Below are positions 50,552 to 59,270 of a stretch of DNA of 64,000 nucleotides, in pieces. How positions within the stretch are numbered: the stretch's first letter is position 1; each line of letters starts with the position of its first letter. The notes under the pieces were generated by a model, which had not been told where the DNA came from, ran no database searches, and worked only from the letters and a program-made list of their open reading frames with translations. Origin of the DNA: UBA5066 sp048500275 (lineage in GTDB: Bacteria; Acidobacteriota; Thermoanaerobaculia; UBA5066); NCBI GenBank assembly GCA_048500275.1, contig JASNYI010000001.1, positions 744,001-808,000 on the forward strand. Reading direction: 5' to 3'. The translations under genes were made by a program, and so were the position numbers.

Positions 50552-51631
50552 CTAGGGCTTTCGTCTCTGTGGCGACGTCAGCTTCCTGATCTCCTCGACG
50601 GCCTGGTCGAAGCCGTTGTCGTCGGCGGCGGCGAGGCGTCGTCTGTCGGCGTCGTACGTCTCAAACGCGCGGCTGGCTTTCTCCTCAGCGAGCTCGCGGG
50701 AGACGCGGCCCGCGTCGGTGAGAATGTCCCGCTCGTTCAGCTTCAGGAAGTCGTCGAGCTTCCGTGCCCAGTCTTTCATGCTCATGGTGCGGCGCTGATG
50801 GGCCTGGAATTCTGCGAAGGAGAGGTACTGGTCGACGAGGAGGTTCAGGGTCCGAATCTCTTGCTCGGACAGGTAGTTCTTTGCGACCTTGGCGTCGGCC
50901 TTGCGAATCGGGGCGCCGGGCGCGCCCTTCCAGGTCGTGAGCCCCATGTTCGGCTTCGAGGCGTCGGCGCGCTCGACGATGACCTCAGCGGCGGTGCGGC
51001 CGTGGATGGCCCAGTGGAGCTTGTTCTGGACGGTGGCGAAGAAGTTCTGCGTGAGGTCGTGGGCAGGGTCGTAGTCAATCGCCGTGCGGTAGATGTCGCA
51101 GACCTTCTGATAGAAGCGCTTCTCCGAGGCCCGGATATCGCGGATGCGCTCGAGGAGCTCGTCGAAGTAGTCCTGGCCGCCGGGGAGGGTCCGGACGTCC
51201 TTGAGGCGCTCATCGTCGAGGGCGAAGCCCTTCACGATGTATTCTCGGAGTCGCTGCGTGGCCCAGATTCGGAACTGTGTGCCGCGGTGGGACTTCACCC
51301 GGTAGCCGACCGAGATGATGACGTCGAGGTTGTAGAGCTTCGTCTGGTAGGCCTTCCCGTCCGTGGCAGTTATCAAGGATTCCTTGATAACTGATTCCGG
51401 CGTCAGCTCGCCCTCCGCGAAGATATTGCCGACGTGGAGGTTGACGTTCTGGACCGTCGTCTGGAAGAGCTCCGCCATCTGGCGTTGCGTGAGCCAGACG
51501 GTCTCGCCCTCGAGCCGGACCTCGATCCTCGTCTGCCGGTCCAGTGTCGTGTACAGCAGGATCTCCGACCCGCTCGGCGTCGGCGGCGCCAAAGCCCGCG
51601 GCGATCGGGTGGACGGCTTCTTCGGCTTCAT
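50552..51631 (-). CDS. rhuM: RhuM-family protein
   Basis: 359 residues. Matches the RhuM family: LTQRQMAELFQTTVQNVNLH (HTH-like), then the conserved IISVGYRVKSHRGTQFRIWA and LREYIVKGFALDDERLK, with a C-terminal helical region (LSEQEIRTLNLLVDQYL). RhuM genes are commonly found inside restriction-modification loci of many bacteria. Their function is unknown. It begins the leftward unit RhuM - restriction enzyme - PIN. Confidence 0.9.
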   Translation of the reverse strand: MKPKKPSTRSPRALAPPTPSGSEILLYTTLDRQTRIEVRLEGETVWLTQRQMAELFQTTVQNVNLHVGNIFAEGELTPESVIKESLITATDGKAYQTKLYNLDVIISVGYRVKSHRGTQFRIWATQRLREYIVKGFALDDERLKDVRTLPGGQDYFDELLERIRDIRASEKRFYQKVCDIYRTAIDYDPAHDLTQNFFATVQNKLHWAIHGRTAAEVIVERADASKPNMGLTTWKGAPGAPIRKADAKVAKNYLSEQEIRTLNLLVDQYLSFAEFQAHQRRTMSMKDWARKLDDFLKLNERDILTDAGRVSRELAEEKASRAFETYDADRRRLAAADDNGFDQAVEEIRKLTSPQRRKP

Positions 51632-51748
51632 CAGGAAGGGATGTTACGGGAACAGTCTGCCGCCCCGTCGTACGGGAGTCCAGCTCGGCACCGCCTCGGC
51701 ATGGAACCGCGCGACCACGTTCGCACATCCCGCCGAACCGGGTCTCCC

Positions 51749-51774
51749 TTGACGCGGGCGACACGTGGTAAGAT
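51749..51774 (+). promoter_or_regulatory. Predicted promoter of the hypermodification operon
   Basis: TTGACG (51749-51754) is followed 14 bases later by TAAGAT (51769-51774). The spacing is short for sigma70, so the match is imperfect. If used, the start point would fall at or just before the ATG at 51784, giving a leaderless message. Confidence 0.45.
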
Positions 51775-51783
51775 TTTCTTACC
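51767..51783. promoter_or_regulatory. Perfect palindromic operator touching the start codon
   Basis: GGTAAGATTTTCTTACC is a 17-base inverted repeat with 7-bp arms and a three-base centre. Its last base is next to the ATG at 51784 and it covers the likely -10 box. The second gene of the operon encodes an Xre repressor, the natural ligand. Read directly from sequence; binding is inferred. Confidence 0.7.
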
Positions 51784-52113
51784 ATGAAGCGACCGCCGGA
51801 CCCCAGCCTCTTCCCTCCAGATCCCGCGGAGATTCAGCGAACGATCGCTCGCGTCCTCGCCGAGGTCCAGCAGATGGCCGGCGCCGAGGTGCTCGAGCTT
51901 CGAGACGACACGTGTCCCCTGACGGACATCGAAGGCTTCGACAGCCTCACGGCACAGGAGGCCATCGTGATGCTCGGCGGCGAGTACGGCGTCACGTTCC
52001 ACTACCCCTTCAATCCCTTTGTCGATTCCACGTCGGGAGAGCCCACGACCATGAAGGACGCCGTCGCGGCGTTCGCGGCCGCACTCGCCACTGCCCCAAA
52101 GGCACCGAAATGA
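51784..52113 (+). CDS. Acyl-carrier-protein-like small protein
   Basis: 109 residues. The middle (PLTDIEGFDSLTAQEAIVML) matches the acyl carrier protein signature with the Ser of DSL that accepts phosphopantetheine, followed by helix and EYGV as in ACPs. A carrier protein is unexpected at the head of a repressor/protease operon. It might present an acyl or amino-acyl group to the downstream base-modification enzymes, or be a fold without the cofactor. Its stop overlaps the ATG of the Xre gene. Confidence 0.5.
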   Translation: MKRPPDPSLFPPDPAEIQRTIARVLAEVQQMAGAEVLELRDDTCPLTDIEGFDSLTAQEAIVMLGGEYGVTFHYPFNPFVDSTSGEPTTMKDAVAAFAAALATAPKAPK

Positions 52114-52463
52114 CCGAGGAGCTCGATGAGCGTCGTCGTGCGATCGCGAGTCGCCTTCGCCTCGCGCGCGAGATGGCTGGGCTCTCGCAGAGCCAGGTTG
52201 CCACGTTGCTCGGCCTGAATCGACCGTCTGTCAGCGAGATGGAGGCGGGCCGACGCCGGGTGGCTGCCGAGGAGCTCGCACAGCTCGCGACGATCTACGG
52301 TGTCGATGTCGTCTGGCTCTCCGAGCTTCCTCGGGAGGGAGCCGCGCCGGGGCAAGAGCGGATCGAGCTCGCCGCCCGCGAGCTCGCGAAGTTGAAGCCC
52401 GCGGACCTGGAACGGGTATTGACACTCCTCCAGGCGCTGAAGCCGACTGGGAAGGTGCGATGA
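52110..52463 (+). CDS. Xre-family repressor of the hypermodification operon
   Basis: 117 residues. HTH at about residues 14-68 (EMAGLSQSQVATLLGLNRPS followed by VSEMEAG) and a C-terminal helix. Starts on ATGA overlapping the carrier-like gene and ends on ATGA overlapping the ImmA-like gene. It likely binds the palindrome at 51767-51783 and keeps the operon low until its partner protease cleaves it. Confidence 0.88.
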   Translation: MTEELDERRRAIASRLRLAREMAGLSQSQVATLLGLNRPSVSEMEAGRRRVAAEELAQLATIYGVDVVWLSELPREGAAPGQERIELAARELAKLKPADLERVLTLLQALKPTGKVR

Positions 52464-53338
52464 CCCAGCGCGAGATCGCGGAACAGGCCATCCACGCAGC
52501 CCTTTCGGTCCGGAGCGCCTCCCGCGTCGGTCTGACGGAAGCGCTGTGCCCGTACGACCTCGCCGAGAAGCTCGGTGTCGAGGTGCGCTTCGCTGAAATC
52601 CCGAGCCTCGAAGGGATGTTCGTCAACCGGGAAGAACCGCTCATCCTCCTCGGCGCCCATCGACCGCCCGGGCGTCAGGCATACACGTGTGCGCACGAGC
52701 TCGGTCACCACCACTTCGGTCACGGTACCCGCGTCGATGAACTGCGCGAACACGATGCGTCGCGGAGGGACGACCCAGAGGAGTACGCCGCGAACTGCTT
52801 CGGCGCGTTCCTCTTGATGCCGAAGATGGCCGTCACGACTGGCCTTCGCCGACGGGGCGCCGATCCCCGGCAACCGTCCGCCGCCGCCGTCTACGCGACG
52901 GCGAACTGGCTTGGCGTCGGCTTTCGCGCCCTCGCGACGCACCTCCACGTGTCACTCCGGATGATCGACGCCGGGCGAGCGGACGCTCTCCGGCGCACGG
53001 ATCTCCGCCGTCTGCGGGCGAGCCTCGCCGGCCACGACGGGGAGGCCGATGTCGTCGTCGTCGACCAGCACTGGATCGGCAGACCCGTGGACGTCGCGAC
53101 GGATCAGCTCGTCGTGGTACCGGTCTCCGTTCGGCCGGAGTCGGATCACCTTCGCGAGGTCTGCCGGGACGATCAGCGTGCGGTGCTGTCCCCCGTCCGG
53201 CCCGGCATTGACCGCCTCGTGTGCTCGGCATCGGGCTGGGCCAGCTTCGTGCGTGTCAGGCGGGAACGGTACGTCGGACGCTCCACCTTCCGCCACTTGG
53301 AGGATCCCGAATATGACGAGTCGGCCCACCGTCATTGA
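52460..53338 (+). CDS. ImmA/IrrE-like metallopeptidase
   Basis: 292 residues. Zinc motif CAHELGHHHFGHG (about residues 73-85) and the second region EYAANCFGAFLLMP, both standard for ImmA. Directly after its Xre partner. The C-terminal ~110 residues look like an added sensing domain. By family analogy it would cleave the repressor upon a signal and so release the downstream DNA-modification genes. Its last 26 bases overlap the next gene. Confidence 0.88.
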   Translation: MTQREIAEQAIHAALSVRSASRVGLTEALCPYDLAEKLGVEVRFAEIPSLEGMFVNREEPLILLGAHRPPGRQAYTCAHELGHHHFGHGTRVDELREHDASRRDDPEEYAANCFGAFLLMPKMAVTTGLRRRGADPRQPSAAAVYATANWLGVGFRALATHLHVSLRMIDAGRADALRRTDLRRLRASLAGHDGEADVVVVDQHWIGRPVDVATDQLVVVPVSVRPESDHLREVCRDDQRAVLSPVRPGIDRLVCSASGWASFVRVRRERYVGRSTFRHLEDPEYDESAHRH

Positions 53339-54122
53339 GGAACCGTGCCTCTCGCATGCATGGGCGACGGCGCTCGAGGTGGTCACCCGGCCGGGGGTTG
53401 CCTCCGTCTCGCCGCTCGTGGTGTCGTTCACGGAGTTCACCCCGTCCGGCGACCCCATCGAAGATCCTGCGCTGCGAGGGCCCCTCGCTGCGGCGCTTCA
53501 GGCTCGTCGACTCCAGAGCAGCCGGACGGTTGCAAACACGATCTTCCCGCGCTCATTGTGGAATCCGGCCAGCGATCGCCACTCCCTCTACAACCGATAC
53601 ATGAAGGTGTACCCGCGGATCAGGAAAGAACCGGCGAACCGTCACGGAATGTACTTCCACCGCATGATCTCGTATGGAGATGCGCGGTCCGGGGTGAACC
53701 AGCTCGAGTTCATCATCGACGCATTTCGGCGCGGCGTGACCCGGCGTAGCGCCCTCCAACTCGCGATCATCGACCCACACCTGGACCACGTCCGAACCCG
53801 ACAGCGGGGATTCCCCTGCCTCCATCAGGTCGCCTTCACTCCCGGCGCGGATGGCTCCCTCGTCCTCACCGCGTTCTACGCGACGCAGCACATCTTCCAC
53901 AAGGCCTACGGGAACTACCTGGGTCTCGCCGAACTCGGCGCCTTCTTCGCCCAGGAGACCGGGCTCCACCTGGCGCGGGTCACCTGTGTCGCCGCGAACG
54001 CGACCCGGGGAGAGAAGATCACCGTCGCGGCGGCGCGCGCCTTCCTGAGCGCGGTGCCGCGCCCCGTGCAGGCCCCTCCGATCACGCACCAGACCCGCGA
54101 GACCGATGCAGCGCGCACTTGA
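53313..54122 (+). CDS. Thymidylate-synthase-superfamily enzyme (likely dUMP-modifying)
   Basis: 269 residues from the ATG at 53313, inside the end of the ImmA gene. It has the TS fold signature in its second half: catalytic Cys in RGFPCLHQVAF, then LVLTAFYATQHIFHKAYGNY and LGLAELGAFFAQETG. The first half is divergent, as in non-canonical TS relatives that hydroxymethylate dUMP. Such enzymes give 5-hydroxymethyl-dUMP, the first step of phage-type thymine hypermodification. The exact product cannot be told from sequence. Confidence 0.75.
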   Translation: MTSRPTVIEEPCLSHAWATALEVVTRPGVASVSPLVVSFTEFTPSGDPIEDPALRGPLAAALQARRLQSSRTVANTIFPRSLWNPASDRHSLYNRYMKVYPRIRKEPANRHGMYFHRMISYGDARSGVNQLEFIIDAFRRGVTRRSALQLAIIDPHLDHVRTRQRGFPCLHQVAFTPGADGSLVLTAFYATQHIFHKAYGNYLGLAELGAFFAQETGLHLARVTCVAANATRGEKITVAAARAFLSAVPRPVQAPPITHQTRETDAART

Positions 54123-55845
54123 TCACCACGACGGACACGGGCGCCTCTTCGTCTTCGAAGGCCCCGACGGCGTCGGCAAGTCGACGGTCGCCGCCGAGTT
54201 CGCTCGCCGCCTCTCGGAAGATCGCCCCGCCGTCCTGCTCTCGTTCCCCGGCAGGGAGCCGGGCACTCTTGGGCACCATGTCTACGAGCTGCACCATGCC
54301 TCCGCGCGCTTCGGAGTCGAGCGTCTCTCCGCCGCGAGCCTCCAGCTGCTCCACATCGCGGCCCACCTCGATGCGATTGAGGCCCGGATCGTCCCGCTCC
54401 TCGAAGCGGGCACGACGGTCGTCCTCGACCGGTACTGGTGGTCCACGTGGGTCTACGGCGTCGTCGGCGGCGCTCGTCGCGACGTCCTCGAACAGGCCAT
54501 CGCCCTCGAACGGTCGCAGTGGGCGCAGAACGCACCTGCGGCCGTCTTTCTGATCACTCGCGCGGAACCGTTCCGGGCGGAGACCTCGGTCGAGACCTGG
54601 ACGCGGCTCGTCGCGGAGTACTCCCTCCTTGCGGCGCGCGAAGCCGCACGCACGCGCGTCCTCGAACTCCGAAATGACGGGACCCTCGAGAGCACCGTGA
54701 CCCGCGCCCTCGAGATCGCGGAGAGCGGCCGCCGCACCGCACCGCGTCCGCGCGCACGCGCGCTCCACGCGAAGGGCTCGTCTGCCGGAACGGCGCCGCA
54801 TCAACTCGGTCTCCTCCCCGTCGAACCGGCGGCGGCCCCGCGGGAGCACGCCCCGTGTCCCACCCGAACGGCCTGGGCGCCGGCCGAACCAACGGAGGTA
54901 TTCGACACGTACTGGCGGTTCGCCACGGAGAGACAGGCCGTCTTCTTCCGCCGCGCGCGTGGCCTCGCGCAACCGTGGACGACAGATCCGATCCTCCTTC
55001 GCCACAAGTTCACGAACGCGTACCGCGCCTCGGATCGGGTGAGCCAGTACCTGATTCGACACGTCATCTACGCGGGAGAGCAGACCCCGGAGGAGGTCTT
55101 CTTCCGGACCCTGCTCTTCAAGCTCTTCAACCGCATCGACACTTGGCAGCGGCTGGAGAAGGCGTTCGGCACGATCACCTGGAAGGGATACTCGTTCCGC
55201 GAGTACGACCGCATCCTGAGCCACGGGCTCGAACGCGGCGAGCGGATCTACTCCGGCGCCTACATCATGCCGGCGGCCGAGCGTGGGAGCGGGACACGGA
55301 AGCACCAGACCCACCTGCGCCTCCTCGAGCGGATGATGCGCGACGGAGCCCCGGGGCGCATCGCGCGGGCGCGCTCCATGCGGCAGGCGTTCGAGCTCCT
55401 CCTGGAGTATCCGATGCTCGGAAACTTCCTCGCGTACCAGTACGTGACGGACCTGAACTACAGCACGCTCACGGACTTCTCCGAGATGGAGTTCGTGGTG
55501 CCCGGCCCCGGGGCCCTGGACGGCATCCGGAAGTGCTTCCGGACGCTCGGCGGTTTGAGCGAGGCCGACATCATCCGCCGTGTCGCTCTACGCCAGGACG
55601 AGGAATTCGCGGCGCGCGGGCTTTCCTTCGAGCGCCTCGGCTCGCGACCCTTACAGCTCATCGACTGCCAGAATCTCTTCTGCGAGGTCGACAAGTACGC
55701 GCGCCTCTATCATCCGTCGATCGTAGGGAGGACGGGACGAACGCGGATCAAGCAGCTCTTCCGCGCAACCGAGACGCCCGTGGAGTACTGGTATCCACCG
55801 AAGTGGGACATCAATGACCGACTGCTGCTTCGAGGACGGGGGTGA
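54106..55845 (+). CDS. Nucleotide kinase fused to DNA base-hypermodification domain
   Basis: 579 residues. The N-terminal ~210 residues are a thymidylate-kinase-like P-loop domain (GPDGVGKSTVAAEF; DRYWWSTWVYG). After a Pro/Ala-rich linker the C-terminal ~320 residues match the domain of the putative DNA base-hypermodification family (HMUDK_hel / alpha-glutamyl-putrescinyl-thymine pyrophosphorylase group of Iyer, Burroughs and Aravind): FWRF-like TYWRFATERQAVFFRRARG, KFTNAYRASDRVSQYLIRH and LLFKLFNRIDTWQ. Phage relatives put phosphate on 5-hydroxymethyluracil in DNA and exchange it for other groups. It overlaps the TS-like gene by 17 bases. Confidence 0.82.
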   Translation: MQRALDHHDGHGRLFVFEGPDGVGKSTVAAEFARRLSEDRPAVLLSFPGREPGTLGHHVYELHHASARFGVERLSAASLQLLHIAAHLDAIEARIVPLLEAGTTVVLDRYWWSTWVYGVVGGARRDVLEQAIALERSQWAQNAPAAVFLITRAEPFRAETSVETWTRLVAEYSLLAAREAARTRVLELRNDGTLESTVTRALEIAESGRRTAPRPRARALHAKGSSAGTAPHQLGLLPVEPAAAPREHAPCPTRTAWAPAEPTEVFDTYWRFATERQAVFFRRARGLAQPWTTDPILLRHKFTNAYRASDRVSQYLIRHVIYAGEQTPEEVFFRTLLFKLFNRIDTWQRLEKAFGTITWKGYSFREYDRILSHGLERGERIYSGAYIMPAAERGSGTRKHQTHLRLLERMMRDGAPGRIARARSMRQAFELLLEYPMLGNFLAYQYVTDLNYSTLTDFSEMEFVVPGPGALDGIRKCFRTLGGLSEADIIRRVALRQDEEFAARGLSFERLGSRPLQLIDCQNLFCEVDKYARLYHPSIVGRTGRTRIKQLFRATETPVEYWYPPKWDINDRLLLRGRG

Positions 55846-55848
55846 AGC

Positions 55849-56874
55849 ATGTTCGTGTTCGAGGGGATGAGTGCTGACGAAGCGTGGACGGCCGCGGCTG
55901 ATCGGCTCCTCCATGACACCGACGCCGATCGGCAGGACAGCCGCTGCGGGGCGACCAGAGAGCTTCTGCATGTCGGTCTCGTCATTCGGAACCCCCGTCA
56001 ACGGTGGGTCGTGTCGCGGCGCCCTGCGCCGAACCCCGCGTTCGCGATCGCAGAGAGCCTCTGGATTCTCGCTGGCCGAAACGACGCAGCCTTCCCGAAC
56101 TTTTGGAACCCGCTGCTGCCGAAGTTTCAGGGAGAGCACCCGACCTACCATGGTGCGTACGGGCATCGGCTCCGTCACGCGTTCGGGCTGGACCAGATAG
56201 AGCGCGCGTACGCTGCGCTCGCGTCGAGTCCGACGACTCGCCAGGTGGTGCTCGGGATCTATCACCCCGCCCTGGATCTCCCCTCTGAAGACGGCGCGCC
56301 GGTATCGGAGGACGTGCCGTGTAACGTCTGCAGCCTGCTGAAGGTCCGAGAGGGGAAGCTCGAGTGGGTCCAGGTCATGCGGAGCAACGACCTGATCCGC
56401 GGGCTTCCGTACAACATCGTCCAGTTCACCACTCTGCAGGAGGTAATGGCCGGCTGGCTCGGGCTCGAGGTCGGGACGTACACGCACATCAGCGACAGCC
56501 TGCACGTCTACGAGAGCGACACAGCGACTTTCGAGGCCAGCGGAGACTCCGTCGTGCTGCAGAGCGAGGACCGTCTCGACCTGCCGCGCGAAGAGTGGCT
56601 ATCGGTGTTCGCCGAGATGCTCGAGGCAGCCGAGAGACTGAGGTCGGACTCGCTCGCACCAGGCGAGTACCGGCAACTCGTCTTTGAGGTCCAACGCCCT
56701 CTGGGATACCGCAACCTCCTCCTGATCGTTGCCGCAGACGCTGCTCGCAGGAAGGGCTGGCCGACGCTCGCAACCGAGGCCCTCGAAGAATGCACGAATC
56801 CGCTCCTGGCTCACGCCTACTCGTTGTGGTTGCAGGAGACTCTCCGACGGGTGGGAGGGGGGAGAGGCTCGTGA
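55849..56874 (+). CDS. Thymidylate-synthase-like enzyme 2
   Basis: 341 residues, three bases after the kinase stop. Full TS core: Cys in PCNVCSLLKV, MRSNDLIRGLPYNIVQFTTL and THISDSLHVYESD, with an N-terminal domain that carries RN-type phosphate ligands. PCN in place of PCH resembles non-canonical TS relatives. Two TS-family genes on one operon argue that one makes a modified pyrimidine rather than dTMP. Last gene of the rightward six-gene unit. Confidence 0.85.
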   Translation: MFVFEGMSADEAWTAAADRLLHDTDADRQDSRCGATRELLHVGLVIRNPRQRWVVSRRPAPNPAFAIAESLWILAGRNDAAFPNFWNPLLPKFQGEHPTYHGAYGHRLRHAFGLDQIERAYAALASSPTTRQVVLGIYHPALDLPSEDGAPVSEDVPCNVCSLLKVREGKLEWVQVMRSNDLIRGLPYNIVQFTTLQEVMAGWLGLEVGTYTHISDSLHVYESDTATFEASGDSVVLQSEDRLDLPREEWLSVFAEMLEAAERLRSDSLAPGEYRQLVFEVQRPLGYRNLLLIVAADAARRKGWPTLATEALEECTNPLLAHAYSLWLQETLRRVGGGRGS

Positions 56875-57045
56875 GGGGCGCCACGCTCGCAGGTGTGAAG
56901 GGATACGACGCGTCTGACGGGGACGGAGCCACCGATGCGTCGCCTGGGCCGAGATCCGCCGCGTTTTTCCAACCGCGGATGATCTTCAACAATGACGAGC
57001 GGCGAGAACGGCACTTCACGCGTGATAACCCCCCGGGGTCTCTCT

Positions 57046-57864
57046 TCAGATATCCGCACCCGTCGCAGCGACTTCCATCGCCTCCTCCTGTGAAGACGTC
57101 TGTACAGAGGGACGCAGCAGCTGCCGGAGACACCCGAGGGCTTCTCCGCCCGCGGCACTCGGAAGGAGGTCCGCAGCGACGGGGACGGGAAGACCTGCGT
57201 CCGCGAGCGACGCCCGGAGGCTCGCGAGCCGCTTCGGCCCCCGCGTGAGGACGAGGACGCCCGAACGCATGTCCGTGCCCGCCCAGGACGTGAGGGTTTC
57301 CGCGAGGAGCTTCAGCTTCGGGAGGAGCGTGGCGACGAGGCGCTCCCCGCCCATGTCGACCTCGAGCGCCAGCATCCGACCCCGCCCGCCACTCTTCGGA
57401 CGCTGGACGAGGAGCAGATCCGGTATCGCCGAGGGGCGGGGCGTGACCGTCCGCTCGAGAAGCCAGGCAGGGACGATGCGGTCAGCGGGAAACGGAACCC
57501 CCTCAGCGGCAAGGACCCGCAGGTCGTTGATCCACAGGTGATGCGCGAGGTCCTTCAGCGCGACGGCCTTCGTCGGTACGAACAGCTCCTCCTCGGGAGC
57601 AACCTTCGCCGCGACGAGCGCATCCCGCCCCTTCTCTGTGAGCCGCAGCCGGTTCATCCCAAACCCGTTCAGCCGGTCCGAGACGACGAGCCTCTGCTCC
57701 GCCCAGCGACGCACCCGCCTGGACGCGACGACCTCGGTCCGGCCCGGGAAGATCGCCGCCCGGAGTTGGTACTGCGCCACTTCCTTCCCGCGCCCGATGA
57801 ACGCGAGCGCCTGGGCGTCCCGGGGCAGGAGCGGCGGCTCGGATCGCGGGTCGCGGGTAATCAC
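57046..57864 (-). CDS. Replication-relaxation-like protein (right set)
   Basis: 272 residues. Winged helix near the N-terminus (VAQYQLRAAIFPGRTEVVAS, then RLTEKGRDALVAA) and a C-terminal domain with HHLWINDLRVLAAEG, PDLLLVQRP and LALEVDMGG, typical of the replication-relaxation family. It is the last gene of the leftward transfer unit and the counterpart of 8021-9247. Confidence 0.78.
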   Translation of the reverse strand: MITRDPRSEPPLLPRDAQALAFIGRGKEVAQYQLRAAIFPGRTEVVASRRVRRWAEQRLVVSDRLNGFGMNRLRLTEKGRDALVAAKVAPEEELFVPTKAVALKDLAHHLWINDLRVLAAEGVPFPADRIVPAWLLERTVTPRPSAIPDLLLVQRPKSGGRGRMLALEVDMGGERLVATLLPKLKLLAETLTSWAGTDMRSGVLVLTRGPKRLASLRASLADAGLPVPVAADLLPSAAGGEALGCLRQLLRPSVQTSSQEEAMEVAATGADI

Positions 57865-58029
57865 GGAACCTCCTCTCGTCGGGAAGCCACACCTCGGAGG
57901 CGTCGCAGAGACTCCGGGCTTACCTGCGTCACGCCGGACGTGCTGGTGGCGGCAGCCGGCGACGCAGGGACGGACTCCACGCGACGCCCCGAGGGCGCTC
58001 CCCCGCTCCCACCGGATGGCTGCCGGATC

Positions 58030-58350
58030 TCAGAGCGCGGTGGCGAGAGTCGGGAGCAGTTCGACGAAGGACGCCTCCTGGCGGAAGGCGCTCCGCACGG
58101 TGCGGTCGATCGCCCGCGCGATGGACGCGGCGGCGGAACGGGGCACCGTGAGGCTGTAGAGCCGAGAGCGGTCGCGGTAGACGCGACCCGCGCTGTCGCG
58201 CCAGACACCGGCGACTTCGCCCTTGCGGGTGAAGCCTCCGGCGAGCGTGAGCAGCTGGGTCTCGAACGCCGCGACCTCGGCGGGACTGAAGGGTTGCCCG
58301 TCGTTATCCCGGACGGGCAGAAGCAGGTCGACGTGGGTGGTGGGACGCAT
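58030..58350 (-). CDS. Small hypothetical protein
   Basis: 106 residues, start at the ATG at 58350; the long upstream continuation of this frame is low-complexity Arg/Pro and not coding. Contains VDLLLPVRDNDGQPFSPAEV and GGFTRKGEVAGVWRDSAGRV, a pattern seen in short accessory proteins of unknown role. Same direction as its neighbours in the transfer region. Confidence 0.6.
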   Translation of the reverse strand: MRPTTHVDLLLPVRDNDGQPFSPAEVAAFETQLLTLAGGFTRKGEVAGVWRDSAGRVYRDRSRLYSLTVPRSAAASIARAIDRTVRSAFRQEASFVELLPTLATAL

Positions 58351-58571
58351 GGGGCAGGGGTTTGGAAACAGGAACGCGAACAACACCCGGCAGCCACGGG
58401 TGGGGAGGGCGAGAACATGCCGGGAAACCGTCGGGGGCATGCTGACAGCCGCGTGACCGCACGCCGGTCGGTGCCGAGCTTCGGCAGCGAAAGAGCGTGC
58501 GCACGACCGGCAGCAGCCCCCCGACAGCCCCGAACATCCTTTCCAGGGAGACGATTCCCCCGCTCCGACCG

Positions 58572-58865
58572 TCACGCCGCTTCGGCGGAGTCCCGGGACG
58601 AGTGGGCGTCGAGGAACACGTCGATACGGTTCGACACGTCGTGGTAGAGGGCGTGGAGGGCATCCTCGGAGAACACGGCGTCCGCGCGGGGACGCACCCA
58701 GAGAATCCACCCGGACGAGCGGTGCGGGGTCGGCTCGACGAACTCGAGACGCGTTTCGACGGGGAGCTGCGTCGCGAGTTCCGAACGGAAGCCGTTCCAG
58801 TCCGCGGGCGGGATGATTCTCCGGGCGCCGGGAACAGTTTGGGGGATGGCGCAGACGTAGACCAT
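58572..58865 (-). CDS. Small hypothetical protein
   Basis: 97 residues. Acidic/aromatic mixed protein (PADWNGFRSELATQLP, SSGWILWVRPRADAVFSEDA) with a likely alpha/beta fold. No family recognised. It is in line with the leftward transfer genes; the gap 58351-58571 holds no supported gene. Confidence 0.55.
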   Translation of the reverse strand: MVYVCAIPQTVPGARRIIPPADWNGFRSELATQLPVETRLEFVEPTPHRSSGWILWVRPRADAVFSEDALHALYHDVSNRIDVFLDAHSSRDSAEAA

Positions 58866-58973
58866 GGGCGTTGAGGGGAAGAGGCGAAGGGACGAAGGGG
58901 AAGAACGGGACGGCCGCGGACGCGAACGGTCGGGAGGCGGGGACGTCCCACGGAAAGGCAGAAGACGCGTCCA

Positions 58974-59270
58974 TCACCACACCCGGATGGACGCCTGGCA
59001 GGCGGCGCAGTCGATCGTCTTCGTGGTCTGGCCGCACGCCGAGCAGCGAAGGCGGGTCGCGTACTCGGCGAAGCCGCAACGGCGACACCGGGCCAGGGCG
59101 GCGAGAGCGTTTCGGTATCCACACGACGGGCACGTGACGGCTCCCGCAGCGAGTGCCCGGTGGAGCTGTTGGAGCTTCTGGAGACGGCGAAGCCCAAGGA
59201 CGAGGAACACGGGACTCGCGAGCAGGTACAGAAGCCCGAGTCCAAGGACGCGGAGGACCGCGCGGCTCAC
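58974..59270 (-). CDS. Membrane protein with two zinc ribbons
   Basis: 98 residues. An N-terminal membrane helix (LRVLGLGLLYLLASPVFLVL) precedes four Cys pairs (CPSCG, CRRCG, CSACG, CAAC) that form two zinc ribbons on the cytoplasmic side. It begins inside the stop of the upstream ATPase gene and is likely its membrane partner. Confidence 0.72.
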   Translation of the reverse strand: MSRAVLRVLGLGLLYLLASPVFLVLGLRRLQKLQQLHRALAAGAVTCPSCGYRNALAALARCRRCGFAEYATRLRCSACGQTTKTIDCAACQASIRVW

